Positions 45,540 through 53,767 of a stretch of DNA of 64,000 nucleotides are shown in pieces. The notes beneath the pieces are model-generated. The model saw only the letters and a list, made by a program, of their open reading frames with translations, was not told where the DNA came from and made no database searches. Numbering within the stretch: the first letter of the stretch is position 1; the number at the start of each line of letters is the position of its first letter. The DNA is from Rathayibacter sp. VKM Ac-2856 (GTDB taxonomy: Bacteria; Actinomycetota; Actinomycetes; Actinomycetales; Microbacteriaceae): NCBI RefSeq assembly GCF_013205055.1, contig NZ_JABMLF010000001.1, positions 1,054,001-1,118,000 of the forward strand, written 5' to 3'. The position numbers and the translations under genes are program-made.

Positions 45540-46979
45540 TCAGCTGACGATGTGCATGGCGCGCGCCGCCTCGGAGATGGAGCCGGTGAGGCTCGGGTAG
45601 ACGGTGAAGGCGCGGGCGACCTGGTCGACGGTGAGGCGGTGCTCGACGGCGAGGGCGAGGGGGAAGATGAGCTCGCTCGCCTTCGGGGCGACGATGACGC
45701 CGCCGATGACGGTGCCGGAGCCGGTGCGGGCGAAGACCTTCACGAAGCCGTCGCGGATGCCCATCATCTTCGCGCGCGGGTTCGCGGCGAGGGGGAGCTT
45801 GTAGATCTCGCCCTGGGCGAGGCCCTCCTCGATCTCCTTCTGGCTCCAGCCGACGGTCGCGATCTCGGGCTGGGTGAAGATGTTGGCGGCGACGTTGCGC
45901 ACCTCGGTCGGGTTCACGGCGTCGCCCATGGCGTGGAAGACGCCCGTGCGGCCCTGCATCGCGGCGACGGAGGCGAGCGGCAGGAAGGTCGTGCAGTCGC
46001 CGGCCGCGTAGATGGAGGGGACGCTGGTGCGAGCGACGCGGTTGACGCGGATGTGGCCCGACTCGGTGAGCTGGACGCCCGCCTCCTCGAGGCCGATGCC
46101 GGCGGTGTTCGGGATCGAGCCGACCGCCATCAGGCAGTGCGAGCCCTCGACCACGCGGCCGTCGGAGAGCACGGCGCGCACGCCGGTCTCGGTGCGCTCG
46201 ACCCGGTCGGCGCGCGACTTGGACAGGACGACCATGCCGTTGCGCTTGAAGACGTTCTCGATCACGGCGGCGGCGTCGGCGTCCTCGCCGGGGAGGACCT
46301 GGTCGCGCGAGGAGATCAGGGTGACCCGCGCGCCGAGGGCGCGGTAGGCGGAGGCGAACTCGGCACCGGTGACGCCGGAGCCGACGACGATCAGGTGCTC
46401 CGGGACGGTCTTCATGTTGTAGAGCTGGGTCCAGCTCATGATCCGCTCGCCGTCGGGGGCGGCGGAGGGCAGGATGCGCGGGCTCGCGCCGACCGAGACG
46501 ACGATCGTGTCGGCCTCGATGCGATCGAAGTCCATGCCCTCGTTGCCGGGGGCGGTGGCGACGATGAGGGCGTTCGAGCCGTCGAGGCGGCCGTCGCCCT
46601 GCACGATGCGGACGCCGTGGTGCACGAGGTTCGCGCGCATGTCCTCCGACTGCTGGCGGGCGAGCCCGAGGAGGCGCTTGTTGACCGTCGCGAGGTTGAC
46701 GGCGACCTCGGGGCGGACAGGCTTGTTGGTCTGCTCCGAGCGGGTGAAGAACTGCACGCCCAGGTCGGCGGCCTCGCCGATCGCGTTGGTGGCCTCGGCG
46801 GTCGCGATGAGCGACTTCGACGGCACGACGTCGGTGATGACGGCCGAGCCGCCCACTCCGACCCGCTCGACGAGGGTGACCTCGGCGCCCAGCTGGGCTC
46901 CCGCGATGGCGGCCTCGTACCCGCCGGGTCCCCCTCCGAGGACGGCGATCCGCTGCGTGCGCTCGAACTCGTAAGGCAT
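45540..46979 (-). CDS. lpdA: LpdA-type NAD(P)H-quinone dehydrogenase (Cys-less flavoprotein disulfide reductase homologue)
   Basis: 479 residues, ATG 46979 with a GGGAGG site. FAD-binding GGGPGG at 15-20, NAD-binding VVGSGVTGAEFAS, the second FAD motif YAAGDCT, and a C-terminal dimer domain. Where dihydrolipoamide dehydrogenases have two redox cysteines (GGTCLNxGCxPSK), this reads GGSAVITDVVPSK, with Ala46 and Val51. Disulfide chemistry is therefore excluded; direct quinone reduction, as known for mycobacterial LpdA (Rv3303c), is expected. Divergent from punA as in mycobacteria. Confidence 0.9.
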   Translation of the reverse strand: MPYEFERTQRIAVLGGGPGGYEAAIAGAQLGAEVTLVERVGVGGSAVITDVVPSKSLIATAEATNAIGEAADLGVQFFTRSEQTNKPVRPEVAVNLATVNKRLLGLARQQSEDMRANLVHHGVRIVQGDGRLDGSNALIVATAPGNEGMDFDRIEADTIVVSVGASPRILPSAAPDGERIMSWTQLYNMKTVPEHLIVVGSGVTGAEFASAYRALGARVTLISSRDQVLPGEDADAAAVIENVFKRNGMVVLSKSRADRVERTETGVRAVLSDGRVVEGSHCLMAVGSIPNTAGIGLEEAGVQLTESGHIRVNRVARTSVPSIYAAGDCTTFLPLASVAAMQGRTGVFHAMGDAVNPTEVRNVAANIFTQPEIATVGWSQKEIEEGLAQGEIYKLPLAANPRAKMMGIRDGFVKVFARTGSGTVIGGVIVAPKASELIFPLALAVEHRLTVDQVARAFTVYPSLTGSISEAARAMHIVS

Positions 46980-46985
46980 GCCTCC

Positions 46986-46991
46986 CATTGT
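46986..46991 (-). promoter_or_regulatory. putative -10 GACAAT upstream of lpdA
   Basis: Reverse-strand GACAAT ends 6 nt before the ATG, again suggesting a leaderless start, although a GGGAGG also lies between. Confidence 0.35.
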
Positions 46992-47072
46992 CCTCCCGCG
47001 CTGGGAGTTCGCCCAATCGACGGCGGCCCGGGAGGGGCCGCGGGCGGCACCCGCGCCCGCGCGCGGCGTGGA

Positions 47073-47078
47073 TAAGGT
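47073..47078 (+). promoter_or_regulatory. putative -10 TAAGGT for leaderless punA transcript
   Basis: TAAGGT ends 6 nt before the ATG at 47085, identical to the accD arrangement. Confidence 0.5.
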
Positions 47079-47084
47079 GGGGGA

Positions 47085-47918
47085 ATGGCTGACCAGACCC
47101 CCAATCCGCTCGACTCCGCCGACGCCGATCCCTTCGCGATCGCCGCAGAGGCCGCCACGCAGATCGCCGAGGCGACCGGGGTGGAGAGGCACGACATCGC
47201 CCTCACCCTCGGCAGCGGCTGGGGCAAGGCCGCCGACGCGATCGGCGAGACGACCGCCGTGGTCCCGGCGACCGACATCGTCGGCTTCACGAAGTCGGCC
47301 GTCCACGGCCACGGCGGCAGCCTCCGCTCGGTGCTGCTGCCCACCGGGAAGCGCGCGCTCATCATCGGCGCCCGCACCCACTACTACGAGGGCCACGGCG
47401 TGCGCCGGGTCGCGCACAGCGTCCGGGTCGCCGCGGCGACGGGCGCCTCGGTGATGATCCTCACCAACGGCGCGGGCGGCATCAAGGAGCACTGGACGCC
47501 CGGCACCCCCGTGCTGATCAGCGACCACATCAACCTCACCGCCGACTCCCCGCTCGAGGGCGCGACCTTCATCGACCTCACCGACCTCTACTCCGCCCGG
47601 CTGCGCGCACTCGCCCGCAAGACCCGCGAGGACCTCGACGAGGGCGTCTACGTGCAGTTCCGCGGCCCGCACTACGAGAGCCCGGCCGAGGTGCAGATGG
47701 CGCGCATCATCGGCGGCCACATCGTCGGCATGTCGACCGCGCTCGAGGCGATCGCCGCGCGCGAGGCGGGCATGGAGGTGCTCGGCATGTCGCTGATCAC
47801 GAACCTCGCGGCCGGCATCCAGAAGACGCCGCTGAGCCACGAGGAGGTCCTCGAGGCCGGCCGGAACGCCGAGGACGACCTCGCGCGCCTGCTCACCGGG
47901 ATCACGGGCGCGCTGTGA
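47085..47918 (+). CDS. punA: purine-nucleoside phosphorylase (trimeric type)
   Basis: 277 residues. Splits purine nucleosides with phosphate into base and (deoxy)ribose-1-phosphate. Motifs of the PNP/MTAP family: LTLGSGWGKAAD (phosphate loop), ARTHYYEGHG, LTNGAGGIKEHWTPGTPVLISDHIN, the YVQFRGPHYESPAEVQM region with substrate Glu, GMSTALEAIAARE and LITNLAAGI. The following mutase starts inside its stop codon. Confidence 0.94.
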   Translation: MADQTPNPLDSADADPFAIAAEAATQIAEATGVERHDIALTLGSGWGKAADAIGETTAVVPATDIVGFTKSAVHGHGGSLRSVLLPTGKRALIIGARTHYYEGHGVRRVAHSVRVAAATGASVMILTNGAGGIKEHWTPGTPVLISDHINLTADSPLEGATFIDLTDLYSARLRALARKTREDLDEGVYVQFRGPHYESPAEVQMARIIGGHIVGMSTALEAIAAREAGMEVLGMSLITNLAAGIQKTPLSHEEVLEAGRNAEDDLARLLTGITGAL

Positions 47919-49582
47919 CGGCGGACGTCCGCGCCCGCGCCGAGGACTGGCTCGCCCAGGACCCGGACCCGGAGACCCGGCAGGAGCTCGTCGATCTGCT
48001 CACCGCCGACGCGGCCGGCGACCCCGCCGCCGCGGCCGAGCTGGAGGACCGCTTCCGCGAGCGCCTCGCCTTCGGCACGGCCGGGCTGCGCGGTGCCATC
48101 GCGGCCGGCTCGAACCGGATGAACCGCGTCCTCGTCTCGCAGGCGGCCGTCGGCCTCGCCGAGCACCTGCTCGCGCAGGGCCTGGAGCGCCCGCTGATCG
48201 TCATCGGCTACGACGGCCGGCGGAACTCGCGCGTCTTCGCCGAGGACTCCGCCGCGCTGATGGCGGGGGCCGGCGCCGATGCCGTGCTGCTCCCCCGGCT
48301 GCTGCCGACCCCGGTGCTCGCCTTCGCGGTGCGCCACCTCGGCGCGGACGCCGGAGTGATGGTGACCGCGAGCCACAACCCGCCGCAGGACAACGGCTAC
48401 AAGGTCTACCTCGGCGGCGACGACGACGGCTCGCAGATCGTGCCGCCGGTCGACTCCGCGATCGCCGAGCGGATCCTCGCCGTCGCGACCTCGCGCCGCG
48501 TCACCGAGCTGCCGCGCGGCGAGCACCGCATCGCCGACGAGTCCGTCGTCGACGCGTACATCGCCGCCACGGCCGCCGTCGGCCGGCAGTCGGCCCCATT
48601 GCGCGTCGTCTACACGGCGATGCACGGGGTGGGCTGGGAGACGGCGCACCGGGTGCTCTCGGGCGCGGACTTCGACGAGCCCGCGGTCGTCGTCGAGCAG
48701 ATCGACCCGGACCCCGCGTTCCCGACCGTCGCGTTCCCGAACCCGGAGGAGGCAGGTGCCCTCGATCTGGCCTTCGCGACGGCGCGCTCGGGACGCGCCC
48801 AGCTCATCGTCGCCAACGATCCCGACGCGGACCGCTTCGCCGCGGCGATCCCGGACGCGTCGCTCGAGGAGGGCTTCCGCCGTCTCTCCGGCAACGAGGT
48901 GGGCGCCCTCCTCGGCTGGCGCGCGGCAGAGCGGGCCCGCAGCGCGGGACGGACGGGCGGCGCGCTGGCCTGCTCGATCGTCTCCTCCCCCGCCCTGGGC
49001 GCGGTCGCCCGCGACTACGGGCTGGACTTCGCCGAGACGCTGACCGGCTTCAAGTGGATCTCGCGGGTCCCGGACCTCGTCTTCGGCTACGAGGAGGCGC
49101 TCGGCTACCTGGTGAACCCGGAGACGGTCCGCGACAAGGACGGGATCTCGGCGGCGCTCGCCTTCCTCGACCTCGCCTCGTCGCTCGCGGCCGAGGGCCG
49201 CACGATCGCCGACGAGCTCGACGCGTTCGCCGAGCGCTTCGGCCTCTTCGGCTCGGAGCAGATCTCGCTGCGGGTGACCGACCTCTCGGAGATCGGCCGC
49301 ATCATGGCGGGGCTGCGCAGCACCCCGCCCACCGCGATCGGCGGTCTGCCCGTGCAGCGCACGGAGGACCTGCTCGCGGCGGACGGAGCGCTCCCGCCGA
49401 CGGACGCGCTGCGGTTCACCCTCGACGGGGCCCGCCTGATCGCCCGGCCGAGCGGCACCGAGCCCAAGGTCAAGCTCTACCTCGACGCGTGGTCGCACGA
49501 GGCGGACGGCGACGCCCGGCGCGGGGCTGTCGCCGCCCGCCTCGACGCCCTGCGGGCGGGAGCGGCCGAGCTGCTGCGCTGA
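47915..49582 (+). CDS. phospho-sugar mutase, PGM2/phosphopentomutase-like
   Basis: 555 residues, GTG start coupled to punA (GTGA). Alpha-D-phosphohexomutase superfamily: FGTAGLRGAI (53-62), the phosphoserine loop TASHNPPQDNGYK with Ser153, metal-binding NDPDADRF (301-308), the sugar loop GYEEALGYL and the phosphate site RPSGTEPKVKLY. The GYEEALGYLVNPETVRDKDG region resembles PGM2-type enzymes, which prefer pentose-1-phosphates. With PNP upstream, ribose-1-phosphate to ribose-5-phosphate is the best guess; hexose or mannose phosphate (PmmB annotation in mycobacteria) is the alternative. Confidence 0.88.
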   Translation: MTADVRARAEDWLAQDPDPETRQELVDLLTADAAGDPAAAAELEDRFRERLAFGTAGLRGAIAAGSNRMNRVLVSQAAVGLAEHLLAQGLERPLIVIGYDGRRNSRVFAEDSAALMAGAGADAVLLPRLLPTPVLAFAVRHLGADAGVMVTASHNPPQDNGYKVYLGGDDDGSQIVPPVDSAIAERILAVATSRRVTELPRGEHRIADESVVDAYIAATAAVGRQSAPLRVVYTAMHGVGWETAHRVLSGADFDEPAVVVEQIDPDPAFPTVAFPNPEEAGALDLAFATARSGRAQLIVANDPDADRFAAAIPDASLEEGFRRLSGNEVGALLGWRAAERARSAGRTGGALACSIVSSPALGAVARDYGLDFAETLTGFKWISRVPDLVFGYEEALGYLVNPETVRDKDGISAALAFLDLASSLAAEGRTIADELDAFAERFGLFGSEQISLRVTDLSEIGRIMAGLRSTPPTAIGGLPVQRTEDLLAADGALPPTDALRFTLDGARLIARPSGTEPKVKLYLDAWSHEADGDARRGAVAARLDALRAGAAELLR

Positions 49583-49589
49583 GCGGGCG

Positions 49590-50987
49590 TCAGCCGTTCC
49601 CGGGCTCGGTGACCGGTCCGGGGGCGGCGGCGTCCGTCTCCAGACCCGGGTCCTCATCGCCCAGGTAGACGGGCTGCGCGCGATCGAGGAGGAAGTCGGA
49701 CACCGCGGCGATCGTCCGATCGTGCTGCAGCGCCCACGGGGCGTGCTCCGCTCCGGGGATGTAGACGGTCTGCGAGTCGGGAACCGCCCCGGCGAGCAGG
49801 TGCTGACCGCGCCAGTCGACCGAGTCGTACTGCGACCGGACCAGCAGCGTGGGCATCCGGAGCGCCGCGAGCTGCGAGAGCACGCCGTCCCAGTGCGCCT
49901 CGAAGTTCTTGTTGAGAACGACGTTGGCGTAGAGGTTGAGGCCGCCCTGCGATCCGGTCGCGACCGCCGTCGCCTTCTTGGCGTCCTCCTGGGAGAGGAG
50001 GGCGACGGCGGCGTCCGGTCCGACGGTCTCCAGCAGCGTCGCCGCGGCGGAGAGGCGCAGCTGCGCGCTGAGGGGAAGGGGAGCGGGCTGCGGGGCGCCG
50101 GGGTCCGCGCTCGGCCGCGCAGCGGACGCCTCCTGCGCCGCCGCGGCGGCGTCACGCCCCTCCGCGGAGGTGTCGTAGGTGCCGGGAGAGACGAGGACGG
50201 CCCTCTCGACGTGGTCGGGGTGCGCCGCGGCGTAGGCGGCCGCGAGGAAGCCGCCTGCGGAGTGGCCGACGAGGATCATGCGGTCCGCGCCGGTCTGCTC
50301 GCGGACGGCGTCGATGTCGGCCAGGGACCGCTCGAGCGTGTAGTCGCCGATCGGCAGATCGGAGGAGTAGCCTCCGCCGGGCTGATCGAACATGTAGACG
50401 TCGTGACCGGTCTCGGCGAGCGCAGGGACGAAGTCGAAGTCCCCGGGGAAGATGAACCCGCCCGGTCCGCCGTGGAGGTAGACGATCGGGACGTCGGAGC
50501 CGCCGGGCGCGGGGGCGTCGGTCTTCCAGTACGCGACGCGGGAGCCGGTGGAGAGGTCCCAGAACTGCGGGGCGACCGGGCCGAAGCCGACGGACGTGCC
50601 GCCGACCGGGGCGAGGACGGTCCCTCCGAGCAGTGCGCCGACGACGGTGGTCGCAGCGGCGGCGATCACCATCGGGCTGCGCAGTCGCGCCCATCGGCGG
50701 GCCGGTGCCGCGCGACGCGGGAGGAGCCGGCGCACCGCCGTGACGAGCGCGGCGATCAGGAGCAGGGACAGGACCAGCCAGACGACGACCGCGAGCGGAA
50801 GCGAGGCGCGGAGGGCGAACGCGGCGGCGATCGTCGCGACGACGAGGCCGAGGACGACGGCGGCCGCGGTCGCGGCTGCGGGCAGGACGCGCCGGAGGAG
50901 GCGGAACGGCCGGGAGCGGCGGAAGCGCGCTCGCGGAGTGGAAGTCGTGGGAGTGGGGGTCGTGGGAGGGGGCGGGGTAGCGGACAC
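49590..50987 (-). CDS. membrane-anchored alpha/beta hydrolase (prolyl aminopeptidase-like, S33)
   Basis: 465 residues from GTG 50987. A Pro/Thr-rich start, three membrane segments (about 30-120), then an alpha/beta hydrolase probably outside the membrane. YLHGGPGGF is the oxyanion loop, GHSAGGFLAA the nucleophile elbow, SQYDSVDW gives the Asp and GAEHAPWAL the His. HGGPG is typical of S33 aminopeptidases. The last 25 residues are acidic. Convergent to the mutase with a 7-nt gap. Substrate unknown. Confidence 0.82.
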   Translation of the reverse strand: MSATPPPPTTPTPTTSTPRARFRRSRPFRLLRRVLPAAATAAAVVLGLVVATIAAAFALRASLPLAVVVWLVLSLLLIAALVTAVRRLLPRRAAPARRWARLRSPMVIAAAATTVVGALLGGTVLAPVGGTSVGFGPVAPQFWDLSTGSRVAYWKTDAPAPGGSDVPIVYLHGGPGGFIFPGDFDFVPALAETGHDVYMFDQPGGGYSSDLPIGDYTLERSLADIDAVREQTGADRMILVGHSAGGFLAAAYAAAHPDHVERAVLVSPGTYDTSAEGRDAAAAAQEASAARPSADPGAPQPAPLPLSAQLRLSAAATLLETVGPDAAVALLSQEDAKKATAVATGSQGGLNLYANVVLNKNFEAHWDGVLSQLAALRMPTLLVRSQYDSVDWRGQHLLAGAVPDSQTVYIPGAEHAPWALQHDRTIAAVSDFLLDRAQPVYLGDEDPGLETDAAAPGPVTEPGNG

Positions 50988-51166
50988 GGCGTGAGAGGAC
51001 TCCAGGGAGAGGGACGGTGGCGCGGGCGGCGGGACGGATCGGTGACGATCGATCTCGGGCGCCCGCGGGCCGCCGAGGAGAGGCTCCTCGAGAACGGCCG
51101 AGTCGGAGGATGCCACCGCCCCGCTCGCGCCTGCCGCCGTGGCGCGGGCGCTGGCGTCGGACGTCG

Positions 51167-52339
51167 TCAGCGGGAGGGACGGCCGCCCAGCTGCTCGCCG
51201 CGCTTCCAGAGCCACTCGACCGGGCCGACCGGGAAGCGGCGGAGCCAGAGGTGCGCGGCGAGCACGACGATCGCGGCGACGAGGACGAAGGCGCCGATCG
51301 TCACGGGCACCCGCCACTCGGCCGCGGTGACCGCGAGCCCGAGACCCCAGCCGTAGAAGAGCGCGCCGCCGAGCAGGTTCTGCAGCAGGTAGGCGCTGAG
51401 CGCGACGCGGCCCACCTCGCGGGCGCGCCGCGCGATCCAGCCGTCGCTGCCGCGTCGCAGGCCGAGCTCCGCGAGGATCGCGAGCAGGCCGAGGGCGACG
51501 AGCGGGGCGAGGAGGTAGCGCTCGGCGAGCAGGCCGGCCGCGCTGCCGGTGAGCCCGAGCACCAGGTCGACCGGAGCGGCCAGAGCGCCGAGGACCATCA
51601 GCCGCCGGCGGAGCCGACGCCCCTCCTCCGCGAACAGCCCCGCGCGCAGCAGCTGGGCGCCGAGGAGGAACATCGCGAGGCTGAGGAACGCGATCAGGAC
51701 CGGCTCCGCCCGGAACACGCCCACGTTCTGCAGCCGGAACAGCGCGAGGCCGAGGAAGGAGGCGTCCGCGTAGCGAGAGCGACCGGCGGGTCCGGCTCCG
51801 GTGCTGCCGGGCTGGGTCGCGACGAGCGCCACGAGCGCCGAGATCAGCAGGACGTGCAGGGCGCCGAGGATGATCACCGTGCGGCGCTGCGTCCGCGGCC
51901 GGGTGAGCAGCAGCCAGGCGACCACCGCACCCGTGACCGCATACCCCATCAGCACGTCGAACTCGGCGATCAGGACGTAGTTGACCGCGCCGTCGAGCAG
52001 GAGCAGCGTCGCCCGCCACAGGTAGCGGCCGGGCCAGCGCCGGCCGCGCCGGACGGCCGACGCGTGCTGGATCGCGAGGCCGATGCCGAAGGTCAGGGAG
52101 AGCAGGGCGAGGAACTTGCCCTGCGCGAGGGCCATCAGCAGCAGCTGCGCGGTCTGCGCCGGCGCCGACGTGCCGGGCGTCACCGGGTCGGACAGCATCC
52201 CGAGCAGCCCCCACGGGTGCGAGAACAGCCAGATGTTGGTGCCGAGCGTGCCCAGGATCGCGACGCCGCGGACCACGTCGAGCGACGCGATCCGCCGGCC
52301 GGTGAGCTCGTTCTCGGGCAATACAGTCGTATTGGTCAT
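51167..52339 (-). CDS. DUF418-family membrane protein
   Basis: 390 residues, about ten membrane segments. The opening SLDVVRGVAILGTLGTNI, then LLSLTFGIGLAIQ and a C-terminal DUF418 block (RAREVGRVALSAYLLQNLLGGALFYGWGLGL, FPVGPVEWLWKRGEQ at the end) identify the family. Members are often near transport or stress genes; biochemical role unknown. Divergent from a TetR gene 47 nt away, with a palindrome over its first codons. Confidence 0.88.
   Translation of the reverse strand: MTNTTVLPENELTGRRIASLDVVRGVAILGTLGTNIWLFSHPWGLLGMLSDPVTPGTSAPAQTAQLLLMALAQGKFLALLSLTFGIGLAIQHASAVRRGRRWPGRYLWRATLLLLDGAVNYVLIAEFDVLMGYAVTGAVVAWLLLTRPRTQRRTVIILGALHVLLISALVALVATQPGSTGAGPAGRSRYADASFLGLALFRLQNVGVFRAEPVLIAFLSLAMFLLGAQLLRAGLFAEEGRRLRRRLMVLGALAAPVDLVLGLTGSAAGLLAERYLLAPLVALGLLAILAELGLRRGSDGWIARRAREVGRVALSAYLLQNLLGGALFYGWGLGLAVTAAEWRVPVTIGAFVLVAAIVVLAAHLWLRRFPVGPVEWLWKRGEQLGGRPSR
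52320..52333. promoter_or_regulatory. palindrome AATACAGTCGTATT, candidate TetR operator
   Basis: An AT-rich palindrome (AATAC/GTATT half-sites, 4-nt spacer) unlike the surrounding GC-rich sequence, lying over codons 3-7 of the DUF418 gene and 53 nt from the divergent TetR start. Well placed to block both promoters. Not proven. Confidence 0.4.
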
Positions 52340-52386
52340 GTCAGGGAGCGTAGCCTGCTCGGGCGGACGGATCGAGAGGAGCCCGG

Positions 52387-52959
52387 ATGGCCGAGCGGCG
52401 CGAGAGCAGGAGCGACATCCTCTCGGCGGTCGTCACCGTCCTGTCGACCCGCGGAGCGGAGCAGCTCAGCATCCGGACCGTCGCCGCGGAGGCGGGAGTG
52501 TCCGTCGGCGCGGTCCAGCACCACTTCCCCACCAAGCAGGCGCTGCTCACCGGCGCGATGGCGCGGGTGGAGCAGCGGTTCCGGGGGCGGATGCGGGAGC
52601 TCGCCGAGCAGGAGCCGTCGGCCGAGCGGCGGCTGCGCGCCTTCTGCGACGCGATCGCCTGCGTCGAGGACGCGGACGTCGCCGACGCCGTCGTCTGGAC
52701 CGCCTTCGCGTCGCGGGCCGGCACGGATCCCGCGATCCGCGCGCTGCACACCGACGGCTGGTCGCGCACCGAGGGCGTCGTCCTGGACCTGCTGCGCGCC
52801 GCTCACCCCTCCGCCTCGTTCGGCCCCGACGACGCCGCCCTCCTGCTCGCCGTCCTCGACGGCATCGCCGTCGCCCGCGCCGCCGAGCAGCCGACCCGCC
52901 TCCCCCCACCCCGGGCCCGCGCCCTGATCACCCGCACCCTCACCCTGCTGACCCCCTGA
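52387..52959 (+). CDS. TetR-family transcriptional regulator
   Basis: 190 residues. N-terminal HTH (about 8-52): RSDILSAVVTVLSTRGAEQLSIRTVAAEAGVSVGAVQHHFPTKQALL-type layout, with the typical VSVGAVQHHFPTKQAL recognition helix. The C-terminal ligand domain (about 60-185) has no recognisable family. Probably controls itself and the divergent DUF418 gene. A large hairpin follows its stop. Confidence 0.9.
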   Translation: MAERRESRSDILSAVVTVLSTRGAEQLSIRTVAAEAGVSVGAVQHHFPTKQALLTGAMARVEQRFRGRMRELAEQEPSAERRLRAFCDAIACVEDADVADAVVWTAFASRAGTDPAIRALHTDGWSRTEGVVLDLLRAAHPSASFGPDDAALLLAVLDGIAVARAAEQPTRLPPPRARALITRTLTLLTP

Positions 52960-52984
52960 CCCCCGCCCCCGTCCGTCCCCCCTC

Positions 52985-53045
52985 CGCGAGATGCCACTTG
53001 TGCCCGCCTCCCCCGGCGTGTCGCCCTCACAGGTGGCATCTCGCG
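52985..53045. terminator. 18-bp stem, long-loop inverted repeat after tetR
   Basis: CGCGAGATGCCACTTGTG pairs with CACAGGTGGCATCTCGCG (one G-T wobble) across a 25-nt loop. It may act as terminator or be a single copy of a further REP-like family. Confidence 0.65.
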
Positions 53046-53080
53046 AGCCTCGACACCCCTGGGGCCCCGAGCACCGCAGG

Positions 53081-53472
53081 GCAGAGCGCGCGATCGAGAA
53101 TCGCGTATCAGCGATTCGAGACAGCGCGACGCGACCCGCTCTGCGGAACGTGCCATCCCATGAAGCCGACCGCGCTGAGCCGCACAGGGGGCGGCTCAGA
53201 AAGGCACCCCTGCCGACCGCGCTGAGCCGCACAGGGGGCGGCTCAGAAAAGGGCACCCCTCGCGTGCCAGCGATTCTCGACAGCGCGACGCGACCCGCTT
53301 CATGAAGCCCACCACCCGAGAGCGCCGACCACGCTGCGAGCAGGGCAGAGCGCGCGATCGAGAATCGCGTGCCAGCGATTCGAGACAGCGCGACGGGACC
53401 CGCTCTGCGGAACGCGCCATCCCAGGAAGCCGACCGCGCTGAGCCGCACAGGGGGCGGCTCAGGAAAAGGCA
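53081..53472 (+). repeat. family 2 repeat cluster
   Basis: A full copy at 53081-53207, a 3'-end copy at 53212-53257, a short middle copy at about 53259-53290 and a full copy at 53345-53472. Shared blocks: GCAGAGCGCGCGATCGAGAA, GCCAGCGATTCGAGACAGCG, CCGCTCTGCGGAACG, GAAGCCGACCGCGCTGAG and the stem GAGCCGC/GCGGCTC. Open frames here are by-products of the repeats; no gene recognised. Confidence 0.85.
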
Positions 53473-53494
53473 CTGATCCGCCTCCGGCGGATCA

Positions 53495-53767
53495 TCAACC
53501 GAGAGCGCGCTCGATCTTCTCCGTGATCTCGGTCTGGTCGAGGTAGTTGTCGATGACGACGACCTCGGCGAAGGTCTTGCCGATCCTGTCGATCAGCTCG
53601 CGGGAGGTGAGGATGACCTGCGCGTCGGCGGCGAGGGCGTCGACGGAGGCGAGGTCGGAGGCGACGACGTCGGCGTCGAGGTCGAGGGCCTCGAGGGCGC
53701 GCTCGGCGCCGAGCTTGAGGATGGCGGAGGTGCCGATTCCGGCGCCGCAGAGGGTGACGATCTTCAT
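53495..53767 (-). CDS. PTS system EIIB component (ascorbate/lactose-type fold)
   Basis: 90 residues, ATG 53767 overlapping the EIIA stop (ATGA). VTLCGAGIGTSAILK carries the phosphocysteine Cys7 in the P-loop-like CGxGxGTS motif, as in UlaB/SgcB-type EIIB. Takes phosphate from EIIA and passes it to a sugar bound by EIIC. No EIIC gene is nearby. Last gene of the adenosine deaminase operon. Confidence 0.88.
   Translation of the reverse strand: MKIVTLCGAGIGTSAILKLGAERALEALDLDADVVASDLASVDALAADAQVILTSRELIDRIGKTFAEVVVIDNYLDQTEITEKIERALG

Noticed and set aside
45540-46979. Dihydrolipoamide dehydrogenase
   Set aside because: Both redox cysteines are missing, so the disulfide reaction is not possible.
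52960-53494. Open frames in the gap between TetR and PTS genes
   Set aside because: All are explained by the inverted repeat and family 2 copies.
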